The notes beneath the pieces are model-generated. The model was not told where the DNA came from. It ran no database searches and saw only the letters and a program-made list of their open reading frames with translations. Both the position numbers and the translations under genes were made by a program. A stretch of 64,000 bases of DNA from Bacillota bacterium. GTDB taxonomy: Bacteria; Bacillota; Clostridia; Christensenellales; Aristaeellaceae. Positions 24,626 to 32,938 of this stretch are shown in pieces. The stretch lies in assembly GCA_023459275.1 (NCBI GenBank), contig JAEWVC010000064.1, positions 1-64,000 on the forward strand. The letters are read 5' to 3'. Numbering within the stretch: the first letter of the stretch is position 1; each line of letters starts with the position of its first letter.

Positions 24626-24689
24626 GCGGGAAGGGACCCTTTTTGAAAAAAGGGTCCCTTCCCGCACCCATCCTCCTAAAAACTTCATC
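24626..24689 (+). repeat. Stem-loop intergenic repeat, copy 3
   Basis: Perfect 19-bp stem (24626-24644 with 24647-24665, core GGGAAGGGACCCTTTTT) and the conserved tail GCACCCATCCTCCTAAAAAC. Begins 16 bases after the alkD-like stop codon, so it could double as a terminator although no U-tract follows the stem. Confidence 0.85.
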
Positions 24690-24699
24690 AAAAGGTTTT

Positions 24700-24859
24700 A
24701 TACTATTGGAAAATATTATTTCGTCCATGGCGGCGAGAGATTTTCGATGCAGGGCAAGGAACTGAAGCGAGGCGTAGCAGCGCTACGCTGAGCGGAAGGT
24801 GACACAGCCCTGCGCGAAAAGAACCGCCGCAACGACGAAATAATGTTTGGAAATAGTAT
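24700..24859. repeat. 160-bp imperfect palindromic element
   Basis: Left and right arms are mirror-related: ATACTATT / AATAGTAT at the ends, ATTATTTCGTC against GACGAAATAAT, GGCGGC against GCCGCC, TTTTCGATGCAGGGC against GCCCTGCGCGAAAA, and GCGTAGC-AGC-GCTACGC (24772-24788) at the exact centre. No coding capacity. Reads as a MITE-like or large RNA stem-loop repeat. Confidence 0.75.
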
Positions 24860-25126
24860 TATTCCAGTTCCGAATATCAACGCTTCGGTCAACGCTTGAT
24901 GAGGGGGAACAGTGTAGGGCAGAGTGGAGGAGGCTGGCGAAACAAGCAGTACGAGCGGCGGCGAGTAATGCGCTGATTGAGCCAGATGGAAATGCCCCCG
25001 CCGGATGCACCGGCCTGATGAAAGCTTTGTGGTACCGGCACTTGCTGCGGGGGCAAGCCCCCGCCCTACGTTGCCCCGCCATGAAGCCGCGCATCAATTA
25101 AGACGCAATAGTGTTTTGGGTTCGTA
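24860..25126. other. Non-coding spacer downstream of carB
   Basis: No credible gene on either strand. It holds an 8-bp perfect hairpin GCGGGGGC-AA-GCCCCCGC (25047-25064), possibly the carB terminator or another dispersed repeat. Confidence 0.5.
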
Positions 25127-28100
25127 TCAAATTTCGATATCGCCCTCAAAGTCTTTTTGGGCGTCACCGGTCATCAATATGCCTTCTTCCTCCCAGCGGA
25201 TCACCAGTTCGCCGCCGATCAGCCGCACGGAAATGTCCGTATCCCTGTCCGCCAGGCCGTTTTTCACCGCGGCGGCGGCCACGGCGCAGGCGCCCGTGCC
25301 GCAGGCCCAGGTTTCGCCGATGCCCCGCTCCCACACCCGCATCTTCAGGGTGTTGCGGTCAATGACCTCCGCAAAGGAAATGTTGGCCCGCTGCGGAAAC
25401 AGGGGGTCATTCTCCATGGCGGGGCCGATGTTTTCCAGATCAATTTGATCCACATCCGGCACAAAGATCACGCAGTGGGGGTTGCCCATAGAAAGGCAGG
25501 TGATCTCCCACGCCCCCCCGGCCAGGGAAACCTTCCGGCGGATGACCTCCCCGGAAAGCTTCACCGGCACCTTCGCGGGGTCAAAATCAGGCTTGCCCAT
25601 CTTTACGCAGGCGGAATACACCGTATCCTCCCTGATATAAAGCTGCAAATACTTCAGGCCGCCGCCCGTTTCCAAAGTGACCTGGTCCTTTTTCACCCGT
25701 CCCGATTCATACAGGTACTTGCCCACGCAGCGCATGGCGTTGCCCGCCACCTGCCCCTCGCTGCCGTCGGCGTTGAACATGCGCATCTTCGCGTCCGCCG
25801 TTTGCGAAGGCAGGATCAATACAATGCCGTCGCCGCCGATGCCCTTTCTGCGGCTGGATACCCGCACGCTCAAGGATTCGGGGCTCAGTATTTCCTGTTC
25901 AAAGCAGTCAAAATAGATATAATCGTTGCCTGTGGCCCGCATTTTGATAAAATGCAGCTTCTCCCTTGTCTTGCGCATGTGGTTCATGTCCACCAGTTCC
26001 ATGCTCTCCTGGGAGTAGCGGGAGGCCAGGGAATTGGCAAGCGCGTTGGCCGTGTCCATGCTGGTGAACACGGGGATGGCCCGCTCCACCGCCTTGCGCC
26101 GTAGCTTCACGCTGGTCTTGGTGGGGAAGCGCCCTTTGCTGGAGGTGGAGATCACCACATGCACCAGGCCTTTTTCCAGCAGCGCGGCGGTCTCCTCTTT
26201 GGGTACCTCCGTGGCCTGCAGTCCCGCCTCGGCAAGCGCCTTCCGGGTGCCCGGGGTGGCGTAAAGCTTGAAGCCCAAGGCGTGGAACTTGCGCGCCGTT
26301 TCCGCCGCCTCCCGCTTGTCATTGTCCCGCACGGATACCAGCAGCCCGCCGGTCTTTTTCATTTTGTAGCCCGCGGCGATCAGTCCCTTGTACAGCGCCT
26401 CCTCCAGGGTGCGGCCCACCCCCAGCACTTCTCCTGTGGACTTCATCTCCGGCCCCAGATGGGTGTCCACGTCCTTTAGTTTTTCAAAGGAGAAGGTGGG
26501 CACCTTCACCGCGTAGTAGGGGGACTGGCGGAAAAGCCCGGTCCCGTAACCCATATCCGCAAGTTTTTCCCCCAGCATGCAGCGCACCGCCAGGTCCACC
26601 ACGGGCAGGCCCGTCACCTTGCTGATGTAGGGCACCGTGCGGGATGCTCTGGGGTTGGCTTCGATCACGTACACCTGGTTATGGTGGATCACGTACTGTA
26701 TGTTGATCAGCCCAACGGTGTTCATTTCCAGCGCCAGGTTCCGCGTTGCCTCCAATAGCCGCTGGATCAGGGCGCCGTTTAGGTTCCAGGCGGGATACAC
26801 CGCCATGGAATCGCCGGAATGGACGCCGGCCCGCTCGATGTGCTCCATGATCCCGGGGATCAGCACGTCCGTGCCGTCGCAGATGGCATCCACCTCCACC
26901 TCCACCCCCAGCAGGTACTGGTCGATGAGGATGGGGTTCTCGATGCCCTGGGCAAGGATCACCTGCATGTATTCCCTGATATCGTCCTCCGTGAAGGCAA
27001 TAATCATATTCTGCCCGCCCAGCACGTAGGAGGGGCGCAGGAGCACGGGATAGCCAAGCTGGCTAGCCGCCTTAACGGCCTCCTCCGTGTCCCGTACCGT
27101 CAGCCCCTGGGGACGCTTGATATGCACCCGCTCCAGGATCTCGTCAAAACGTTTGCGGTCCTCCGCCGCGTCGATGCTGTCGGCGCTGGTGCCCAGGATG
27201 GGAATTCCCGCCTTGCTCAAATGCTTTGTGAGTTTGATGGCCGTCTGCCCCCCGAAGGCCACCACCACGCCCATGGGCTTTTCGGTATGCAGCACGCCCA
27301 TCACGTCCTCCGGCGTCAGGGGTTCAAAATACAGCCGGTCCGCGGTGTCAAAGTCGGTGGAAACGGTCTCCGGGTTGTTGTTGATCATCACCACGTCATA
27401 GCCGTGCTGCTTCAGCGTCCACACGCAATGGACGGAGGCATAGTCAAACTCAATGCCCTGGCCAATGCGGATGGGCCCGGAGCCCAGCACCGCCACGCAG
27501 GGCCTTTTCTCTCCCTTTCCGGCAATGAACTCCTCCGCCTCGTTTTCTTTGTCATAGGTGGCATAGAAATAGGGCGTCTGGGCCTCAAACTCCGCGGCGC
27601 AGGTATCCACCATCTTATACACAGGGAAAAGCGGATTTTCAACGGCGCAGCCGGACAGCCGCCGGATAGCCTCGTCGGGATAGCCCATCTTTTTGGCGGA
27701 AAGATAGATTTCTTCCGAAAGGCTCCCTGTGGACAAAATTTTTTCCATGTCCAGAAGGTTTTTCACCTTCTGCAAAAAGAAAAGATCGATCTGCGTCAGA
27801 CCATGCAGCTCTTCCAGCGAAATTCCCCTGTCCATCGCCTCGTACAGCGCGAACAGCCGCTCGTCGGTGCATTCCGCGATGAAAGAAAGCAATGCTTCCT
27901 TGGAAAGCCCCGCCAGCTTTTTCATGCGCAGGGTGCTTTGGCCGATCTCCGCACCCCGCACCGCCTTCATCAACGCCTGCTCAAAGCCGGTGCCGATGGC
28001 CATCACCTCGCCCGTGGCCTTCATCTGCGTGCCCAGGGTACGCTTGCCGTAGACGAATTTGTCAAAGGGCCACTTGGGCAGCTTCACCACCACGTAGTCC

Positions 28101-29149
28101 AGCGCCGGCTCAAAGCAGGCGCAGGTCTTGCCGGTGACGGCATTTTTGATCTCGTCCAAGGTATAGCCGATGGCGATCTGGGCGGAAACCTTGGCAATGG
28201 GATAACCCGTAGCCTTGGAGGCCAGGGCGGAGGACCGGGATACCCGGGGGTTGACCTCAATCACGGCGTATTCAAAGCTGCTTGGATGCAGCGCGAACTG
28301 CACGTTGCAGCCGCCCTCCACCTTGAGGGCGTCAATAATATTAAGTGCCGCCCGGCGGAGCATTTGAAATTCCTTGTCGGCAAGGGTGAGCGCCGGGGCC
28401 GCCACGATGCTGTCCCCTGTGTGGATGCCCACGGGGTCAAAATTCTCCATGCTGCATACGGACACCACGTTGCCCGCGGCATCCCGCATGACCTCGAACT
28501 CGATTTCCTTCCAGCCGGAGATACATTTTTCCACCAGCACCTGCCCAATGGGCGACATGCGCAGTCCGTTTCCCGAAATTTCCCGCAATTCGCCCTCATT
28601 TTCCGCAATTCCACCGCCGCTTCCCCCCAGGGTATAGGCCGGCCGGATGATGACGGGATACCCAATTTCCACAGCAAAAGCAAGGGCCGCCTCGATGTCC
28701 GTCACCACCAGGGAGGGGATCACCGGCTGGCCGATTGTAAGCATGGTATCCTTGAACTGCTGCCGGTCTTCCGCCTTTTCAATGGTCTCCCGGCAGGCGC
28801 CCAGCAGCTTCACCCCATGCTCTTTCAGAAAGCCCTCCTTGTCAAGCTGCATGGACAAAGTCAGGCCGTTCTGCCCCCCCAGGGTGGAAAGCAGGCTGTC
28901 GGGCTGCTCCTTCAAAATAATGCGCCGGATGGTTTCCAATGTCAGGGGTTCAATGTATACCTTGGTGGCCATGGCCTGATCCGTCATGATGGTGGCCGGG
29001 TTGGGGTTCACCAGAATGACCTCCAGCCCCGCTTCCTTCAGCGCCCGGCAGGCCTGGGAGCCGGCGTAATCGAATTCCGCCGCCTGCCCGATCACGATGG
29101 GACCGGAGCCGATGATCAGCACCCTTTTGATAGCAGGATTCAAGGGCAT
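25127..29149 (-). CDS. carB: Carbamoyl-phosphate synthase large subunit fused to a diaminopimelate epimerase domain
   Basis: 1340 aa in one open frame. Residues 1 to about 1060 are a complete CarB: two ATP-grasp halves (IIGSGPIVIGQAAEFDYAG at the start, VLGSGPIRIGQGIEFDYAS at about 560) and a C-terminal MGS-like allosteric domain. From about 1065 a full DapF-type domain follows (FIKMRATGNDYIYFD, FNADGSEGQVAGNAMRC, GETWACGTGACA). DapF needs two Cys; Cys1283 is present but the first is Ala1135. CarB makes carbamoyl phosphate for arginine and pyrimidines with CarA; DapF converts LL- to meso-diaminopimelate. Overlaps the carA stop by one base. AAGGGAG precedes the junction, perhaps the relic of a separate dapF ribosome site. 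A fusion of these two pathways is unusual to me. Confidence 0.93.
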   Translation of the reverse strand: MPLNPAIKRVLIIGSGPIVIGQAAEFDYAGSQACRALKEAGLEVILVNPNPATIMTDQAMATKVYIEPLTLETIRRIILKEQPDSLLSTLGGQNGLTLSMQLDKEGFLKEHGVKLLGACRETIEKAEDRQQFKDTMLTIGQPVIPSLVVTDIEAALAFAVEIGYPVIIRPAYTLGGSGGGIAENEGELREISGNGLRMSPIGQVLVEKCISGWKEIEFEVMRDAAGNVVSVCSMENFDPVGIHTGDSIVAAPALTLADKEFQMLRRAALNIIDALKVEGGCNVQFALHPSSFEYAVIEVNPRVSRSSALASKATGYPIAKVSAQIAIGYTLDEIKNAVTGKTCACFEPALDYVVVKLPKWPFDKFVYGKRTLGTQMKATGEVMAIGTGFEQALMKAVRGAEIGQSTLRMKKLAGLSKEALLSFIAECTDERLFALYEAMDRGISLEELHGLTQIDLFFLQKVKNLLDMEKILSTGSLSEEIYLSAKKMGYPDEAIRRLSGCAVENPLFPVYKMVDTCAAEFEAQTPYFYATYDKENEAEEFIAGKGEKRPCVAVLGSGPIRIGQGIEFDYASVHCVWTLKQHGYDVVMINNNPETVSTDFDTADRLYFEPLTPEDVMGVLHTEKPMGVVVAFGGQTAIKLTKHLSKAGIPILGTSADSIDAAEDRKRFDEILERVHIKRPQGLTVRDTEEAVKAASQLGYPVLLRPSYVLGGQNMIIAFTEDDIREYMQVILAQGIENPILIDQYLLGVEVEVDAICDGTDVLIPGIMEHIERAGVHSGDSMAVYPAWNLNGALIQRLLEATRNLALEMNTVGLINIQYVIHHNQVYVIEANPRASRTVPYISKVTGLPVVDLAVRCMLGEKLADMGYGTGLFRQSPYYAVKVPTFSFEKLKDVDTHLGPEMKSTGEVLGVGRTLEEALYKGLIAAGYKMKKTGGLLVSVRDNDKREAAETARKFHALGFKLYATPGTRKALAEAGLQATEVPKEETAALLEKGLVHVVISTSSKGRFPTKTSVKLRRKAVERAIPVFTSMDTANALANSLASRYSQESMELVDMNHMRKTREKLHFIKMRATGNDYIYFDCFEQEILSPESLSVRVSSRRKGIGGDGIVLILPSQTADAKMRMFNADGSEGQVAGNAMRCVGKYLYESGRVKKDQVTLETGGGLKYLQLYIREDTVYSACVKMGKPDFDPAKVPVKLSGEVIRRKVSLAGGAWEITCLSMGNPHCVIFVPDVDQIDLENIGPAMENDPLFPQRANISFAEVIDRNTLKMRVWERGIGETWACGTGACAVAAAAVKNGLADRDTDISVRLIGGELVIRWEEEGILMTGDAQKDFEGDIEI

Positions 29150-30225
29150 TATTGGTCCCCTCCCATCATGGCAATAAACCGGTCAAATAAAAACAGGGTG
29201 TCCAGCGGCCCGCAGGAGGCCTCCGGGTGGAACTGCACGGAATACGCGGGAAGATCCAGATAATCGATCCCCTCGCAGGTAAAGTCGTTGCCGTTTTCAA
29301 AGCGCAGGCGGCTGTTATGAGGCAGATGGTTCAGGGACACGGCATAGCCGTGGTTCTGGCTGGACATGTACATTTGCCCTGTGACCAGGTCCTTCACCGG
29401 CTGGTTGCCGCCCCGGTGGCCGTACTTCAGTTTTTCCGTCTGTCCGCCCCGGGCCAGCGCCAGCACTTGATGCCCCAGGCAGATGCCAAAGATAGGCGTT
29501 TTGCTTTCGCACAGCTTTTTCAATTCTGCAATAACGCCCACATTGTCCGCAGGGTCGCCGGGGCCGTTGGAGAGCATGACGCCGTCTGGCGCATAGGACA
29601 ATATCTGCTCCGCGGAGGTATAGGAGGGAACGGTGACCACCTCACAGCCCCGCTTGAACAGATTTTTTTCAATGCTCCCTTTCAGCCCGAAATCCATCAG
29701 CACCACCCGGCACTTTTTGTTTTCCGGCGTTTTCACTGCAATCTCCCGGCAGGTTACGTCCTCTACCTTGGGGGAAGGCCAGGTTTTCATGGCCTTGAGC
29801 AATGGCGCGGTATCCCCCGGCAGCGCGGCAAGCAGCATGGCGTTCATCACGCCCTTTTGCCTGATGATTTTCGTCAGCGCCCTTGTGTCCAGCTCATACA
29901 GCCCGGGGACACCCACCTCCTTCAAAAAGGTGTCCAGCGTGCCCTGGCAGCGGAAGTTGCTGGGGCTTTGGCACCATTCCCGGACAATATACGCCGACAG
30001 CCTGGGGGCGCCGCTTTCAAAATCCTCCGGGATCACCCCGTAGTTGCCGATCATGGGAAAGGTCTGCACCACCATCTGCCCATAATAACTTGGGTCCGTG
30101 AGCGTTTCCAGATATCCCGTCATATTCGTGGTGAACACAAGCTCCCCCGAGGCTTCCTTTTCCGCCCCGAAGGTTTTCCCCTCAAACACCTGGCCGTTCT
30201 CCAGCAGCAGGTACCCCTTTGCCAT
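29149..30225 (-). CDS. carA: Carbamoyl-phosphate synthase small (glutaminase) subunit
   Basis: 358 aa, typical length. The N-terminal CarA domain (LLLENGQVFEGKTFG, TNMTGYLETLTDPSY) leads to a class I glutamine amidotransferase domain with the nucleophile in GICLGHQ and the catalytic His in VQFHPEA. It releases ammonia from glutamine and passes it to CarB. Stop and start of carA/carB overlap (TAATG), so the products are made in step. Promoter 40 bp upstream; the short leader leaves no room for a riboswitch. Confidence 0.96.
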   Translation of the reverse strand: MAKGYLLLENGQVFEGKTFGAEKEASGELVFTTNMTGYLETLTDPSYYGQMVVQTFPMIGNYGVIPEDFESGAPRLSAYIVREWCQSPSNFRCQGTLDTFLKEVGVPGLYELDTRALTKIIRQKGVMNAMLLAALPGDTAPLLKAMKTWPSPKVEDVTCREIAVKTPENKKCRVVLMDFGLKGSIEKNLFKRGCEVVTVPSYTSAEQILSYAPDGVMLSNGPGDPADNVGVIAELKKLCESKTPIFGICLGHQVLALARGGQTEKLKYGHRGGNQPVKDLVTGQMYMSSQNHGYAVSLNHLPHNSRLRFENGNDFTCEGIDYLDLPAYSVQFHPEASCGPLDTLFLFDRFIAMMGGDQ

Positions 30226-30266
30226 ACAAATCCCACCTTTGATGCCCGGATTCCGGGATTTGTATT

Positions 30267-30295
30267 ATTATACGTCATTTTTTATATATATTCAA
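30267..30295 (-). promoter_or_regulatory. carAB promoter
   Basis: Minus-strand TTGAAT (30290-30295) and TATAAT (30267-30272), 17-bp spacer. Confidence 0.75.
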
Positions 30296-30367
30296 TACCT
30301 GGCATGAAAATTTGTAAAAAGGAACGGATGCATGGATATGCTCCAGTGCCGGTCAGGATGGTAGCCA

Positions 30368-30395
30368 TTGACAATATAAAATTGTCTGCTATACT
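30368..30395 (+). promoter_or_regulatory. Promoter of the zinc-ribbon gene pair
   Basis: TTGACA (30368-30373), 16 bp, TATACT (30390-30395), 30 bp before the first ATG. Confidence 0.7.
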
Positions 30396-30423
30396 TAGAG
30401 AAAGTTTGTTCGCTCAATGGGGG

Positions 30424-30564
30424 ATGAAAATGAAGGTTTGTCCAAACTGCGGCACCATCAACAAATCCACCGCTGATCGCCGCTCTGCCTGCGACGGTCC
30501 GCTTCCGGAGGAACCGGAGAGTGCTGGGCAAAGCGGCGGTGCTTTTTCGTTCATAGTATCATAG
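30424..30564 (+). pseudogene. Short zinc-ribbon protein, probably frameshifted
   Basis: 46 aa ending at 30564: MKMKVCPNCGTINKST at the start is half a zinc ribbon, and the second pair is incomplete (RRSACDG). At the TTTTT run 30543-30547 the other frame continues without stops as FFVHSIIAAILGAVYVSAHRKKK, a transmembrane helix, and then runs in frame into the next gene. A one-base slip would restore a zinc-ribbon/membrane protein. Either a decayed gene, a sequencing slip or programmed frameshifting; decay is the simplest. Confidence 0.5.
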
Positions 30565-30644
30565 CAGCCATCCTTGGTGCCGTATATGTTTCCGCCCACC
30601 GCAAAAAAAAATGCGCTGGAACGCAGATAAAGGGAGAATCGCAG

Positions 30645-31190
30645 ATGAAGAATTGTCCTATGTGCGGAAAAGAAAATCCGGATGAATTGGAATTTTGCAT
30701 GTATTGCCGGGGCGATCTGGCGCTGAAGCCTCCGGCACGAATGGCAGGCACCGGCAAAAAGGCGGGGATCCATTGGGCGTGGGCTTTGGTGATCATGATC
30801 GCGGCAAGAGGTTTGGTGAATGCGGGTTTTAACTTTGCGCTGTCCGCTTACCTAAAGGCCCAGCCCTCAGCTTTTCTATACGCGCACGAGCTGGACATCT
30901 ATAATATCAGCTTTACCCTTGAACTGATGATCCATTACCTTTTCATATGGGCGTGGATACGGTTTACCTCCTCGCGGTACAGCCATTCCGCCGTATGGTC
31001 TATCTTTGTTTACCTCTGGCTGACCGCCGGCCCTATTCAGCTTGCTTCATCCTGGGGCTACTCCCTACCAGTTTTCTATTCTCCAACTTTTATCTGGTTT
31101 GTGGGCATTGGCTCCATGGCTGCGGCCGTTGTGCTCTTTGCCCGGCATAAGCGCAAGCTGCTTAGGCCGCACGGCCAAAACGTTTTATAG
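30645..31190 (+). CDS. Zinc-ribbon membrane protein
   Basis: 181 aa. N-terminal zinc ribbon with Cys4, Cys7, Cys18 and Cys21 (CPMCGKENPDELEFCMYC), then about four hydrophobic segments (roughly 44-65, 85-108, 118-138, 148-166). Such zinc-ribbon membrane proteins are frequent in clostridia and have no defined function. Start follows AAGGGAGAATCGCAG. Shares the promoter at 30368 with the short frame upstream. Confidence 0.75.
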   Translation: MKNCPMCGKENPDELEFCMYCRGDLALKPPARMAGTGKKAGIHWAWALVIMIAARGLVNAGFNFALSAYLKAQPSAFLYAHELDIYNISFTLELMIHYLFIWAWIRFTSSRYSHSAVWSIFVYLWLTAGPIQLASSWGYSLPVFYSPTFIWFVGIGSMAAAVVLFARHKRKLLRPHGQNVL

Positions 31191-31214
31191 CGGCATCTGC
31201 CTGAGCACCCGCGC

Positions 31215-32054
31215 TCATTTTTCCGCCAGCGCAAACCGCCGGATGGCCTTGGCCACGCCGGCGCTGTTGTTGTCCGCCGTTTCAAAGCCCGCCGCCGCCC
31301 TGGCGCTTTCCGTGGCGTTGCCCATGGCCACGCCGATGCCGGCCCATTGAAGCATGGGGATATCGTTGTCATTGTCGCCGATGGCCATTACCTGGCCGGG
31401 GACAAGGCCCATGTTTTGCGCCAGTTCCGCAAGGGCCGCCCCTTTATGGACGCCCTTGGGCATGATTTCAATGTTGTTTGACCAGGAGCTGGTGACCTCC
31501 ACCCCCGGGATCTCCCCGATCAGTTCCTTGATTTTCAGGAGCCGCCTGGTATCCTCCCGGTCGATATACACGATTTTGTTGGCACCAAGGGCCCGCAGCT
31601 CATCAATCCCCTTCATGCCGTAGGTATACAGGATGTTTCCCTTGCGCTTCAGATGCGTGCCCCAGTATTCCAATTCCTTCCCCGTTGCAAAGGGGCGGCT
31701 GATGGCGATATGGCTGCGGCCGAAAACGGAGTAAGTGACCTTCTCCTTTTCCAGGATGCGGATGCATTCCTGGGTGGAGGCATCCTCCATATAGCTGGTG
31801 TGGAGGACTTCCCCGTGGGGCCTGTTGAGCCAGTACCCGCCGTTAAGCCCCAGCACCAGGCAGTCCGTAAGCCCGGCGTCGGAGAGGAAATAGCTGATAT
31901 CCTCCGGCACCCGGCCACTTACGATGGCCAGGGAAATTCCCGCCCGGGCGGCGTCCCTCATGGCTTGCAGGTTTTCCGCAGGGATATCGCAGTCTTCATT
32001 CAGCAGTGTCCCGTCCATGTCTATGGCGATCAATCGTATAGTCGGATTCGTCAT
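31215..32054 (-). CDS. HAD-superfamily phosphatase, Cof type (IIB)
   Basis: 279 aa. Motif I IAIDMDGTLL (about 9-18), motif II SGR near 46, motif III Lys in MPKGVHKGAAL, motif IV GDNDNDIPML, with a type C2 cap between. Cof-type enzymes dephosphorylate sugar phosphates, FMN or pyridoxal phosphate; the substrate cannot be deduced. AAGGAG precedes the ATG. Follows the RluA gene by 29 bp on the same strand. Confidence 0.9.
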   Translation of the reverse strand: MTNPTIRLIAIDMDGTLLNEDCDIPAENLQAMRDAARAGISLAIVSGRVPEDISYFLSDAGLTDCLVLGLNGGYWLNRPHGEVLHTSYMEDASTQECIRILEKEKVTYSVFGRSHIAISRPFATGKELEYWGTHLKRKGNILYTYGMKGIDELRALGANKIVYIDREDTRRLLKIKELIGEIPGVEVTSSWSNNIEIMPKGVHKGAALAELAQNMGLVPGQVMAIGDNDNDIPMLQWAGIGVAMGNATESARAAAGFETADNNSAGVAKAIRRFALAEK

Positions 32055-32083
32055 ATGTACTCCTTATGATTTGTTTCCCGGTT

Positions 32084-32926
32084 TCAAAACGGCGGCAAGA
32101 CAGAAAACCCCCTGCCATCCGGCAAGGTGAGGGACACGGCGCAGAGCATCAGCCTTTTGGCCCCCTGTTCCCTATTGAGGGCTCTGTCGCCATAGGCGTC
32201 GTCCCCCAGAACGGGGTGCCCGATGTGCGCCAGCTGCGCCCGTATTTGATGGGTGCGCCCGGTGATCAGGTCCACCTCCAGGCGGCTGACCGGCCCCTTT
32301 TCCACCACGCGGTAGCCGGTTGCAATGGGCAGCGCCCCCGGAACGGACGCATCCGACACCTTCACCCTGGCGGCTTTGGCGTCCTTTAACAAATAGGCGT
32401 GAAGCACGGCGCTTTCCGGTTCGGGCGTCCCCTTCACCAGGCAGACGTAAGTTTTTTTCACCGTCCGCTCCTTGAAAGCCGTCAAATACAGCGTCTGGGC
32501 CGCCTCCGTTTTGGCCAGCAGCAGCAGCCCGCAGGTTTGATTGTCCAGGCGGTGGCATGCTTTGGGCGCAGGCACCTCCGGATCGTTCAAACGGACATGG
32601 GCAAGGGCCAGGTCCTCCACCGTTGCCCCCCCGCCGTCATCCGCCTGGACGCTTATCCCGGCGGGCTTGTTGATGAGCAGGATATTTTCATCCTCATACA
32701 CCACATCGAGGCGGGCTTTTTGCACCCGGATGCCGTACACCGTCACCCGCGCGCCGGGCTTTGCAAGCTCCTCCGCCCCTACCCGCAGCCCATCCATTTT
32801 TACATCCCTGCGGGAAAAAGCTTCCCGGACCGCCCAGGCGGGCACTCCGGGAAGCACACGAAGCAAATATTTATCCAGGCGCATAGGCTTCACATCGCCG
32901 GGGATCATCCATTCCAGTGCGGCCAC
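32084..32926 (-). CDS. RluA-family pseudouridine synthase
   Basis: 280 aa. An N-terminal S4-like region (LDKYLLRVLPGVPAWAVREAF) is followed by the catalytic domain with HRLDNQTCGLLLLAK, where Asp is the nucleophile; the usual HRLDxxTSG has Cys for Ser. A second hallmark is LITGRTHQIRAQLAHIGHPVLGD. It modifies uridines in rRNA or tRNA; the exact site is unknown. GTG start with GGAGGAGGG upstream. Follows the unrecognised gene by 12 bp. Confidence 0.92.
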   Translation of the reverse strand: MAALEWMIPGDVKPMRLDKYLLRVLPGVPAWAVREAFSRRDVKMDGLRVGAEELAKPGARVTVYGIRVQKARLDVVYEDENILLINKPAGISVQADDGGGATVEDLALAHVRLNDPEVPAPKACHRLDNQTCGLLLLAKTEAAQTLYLTAFKERTVKKTYVCLVKGTPEPESAVLHAYLLKDAKAARVKVSDASVPGALPIATGYRVVEKGPVSRLEVDLITGRTHQIRAQLAHIGHPVLGDDAYGDRALNREQGAKRLMLCAVSLTLPDGRGFSVLPPF

Positions 32927-32938
32927 GCTGCCCTCCTC

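Noticed and set aside
24700..24859. Insertion sequence
   Set aside because: Arms pair with each other but there is no transposase frame or target duplication visible.
24860..25126. tRNA or small RNA gene in the carB downstream spacer
   Set aside because: No cloverleaf, no T-loop sequence and only one short hairpin.
26819..29263. Plus-strand open frame of about 814 codons
   Set aside because: Antisense to carB; His/Gly-rich translation typical of a shadow frame.
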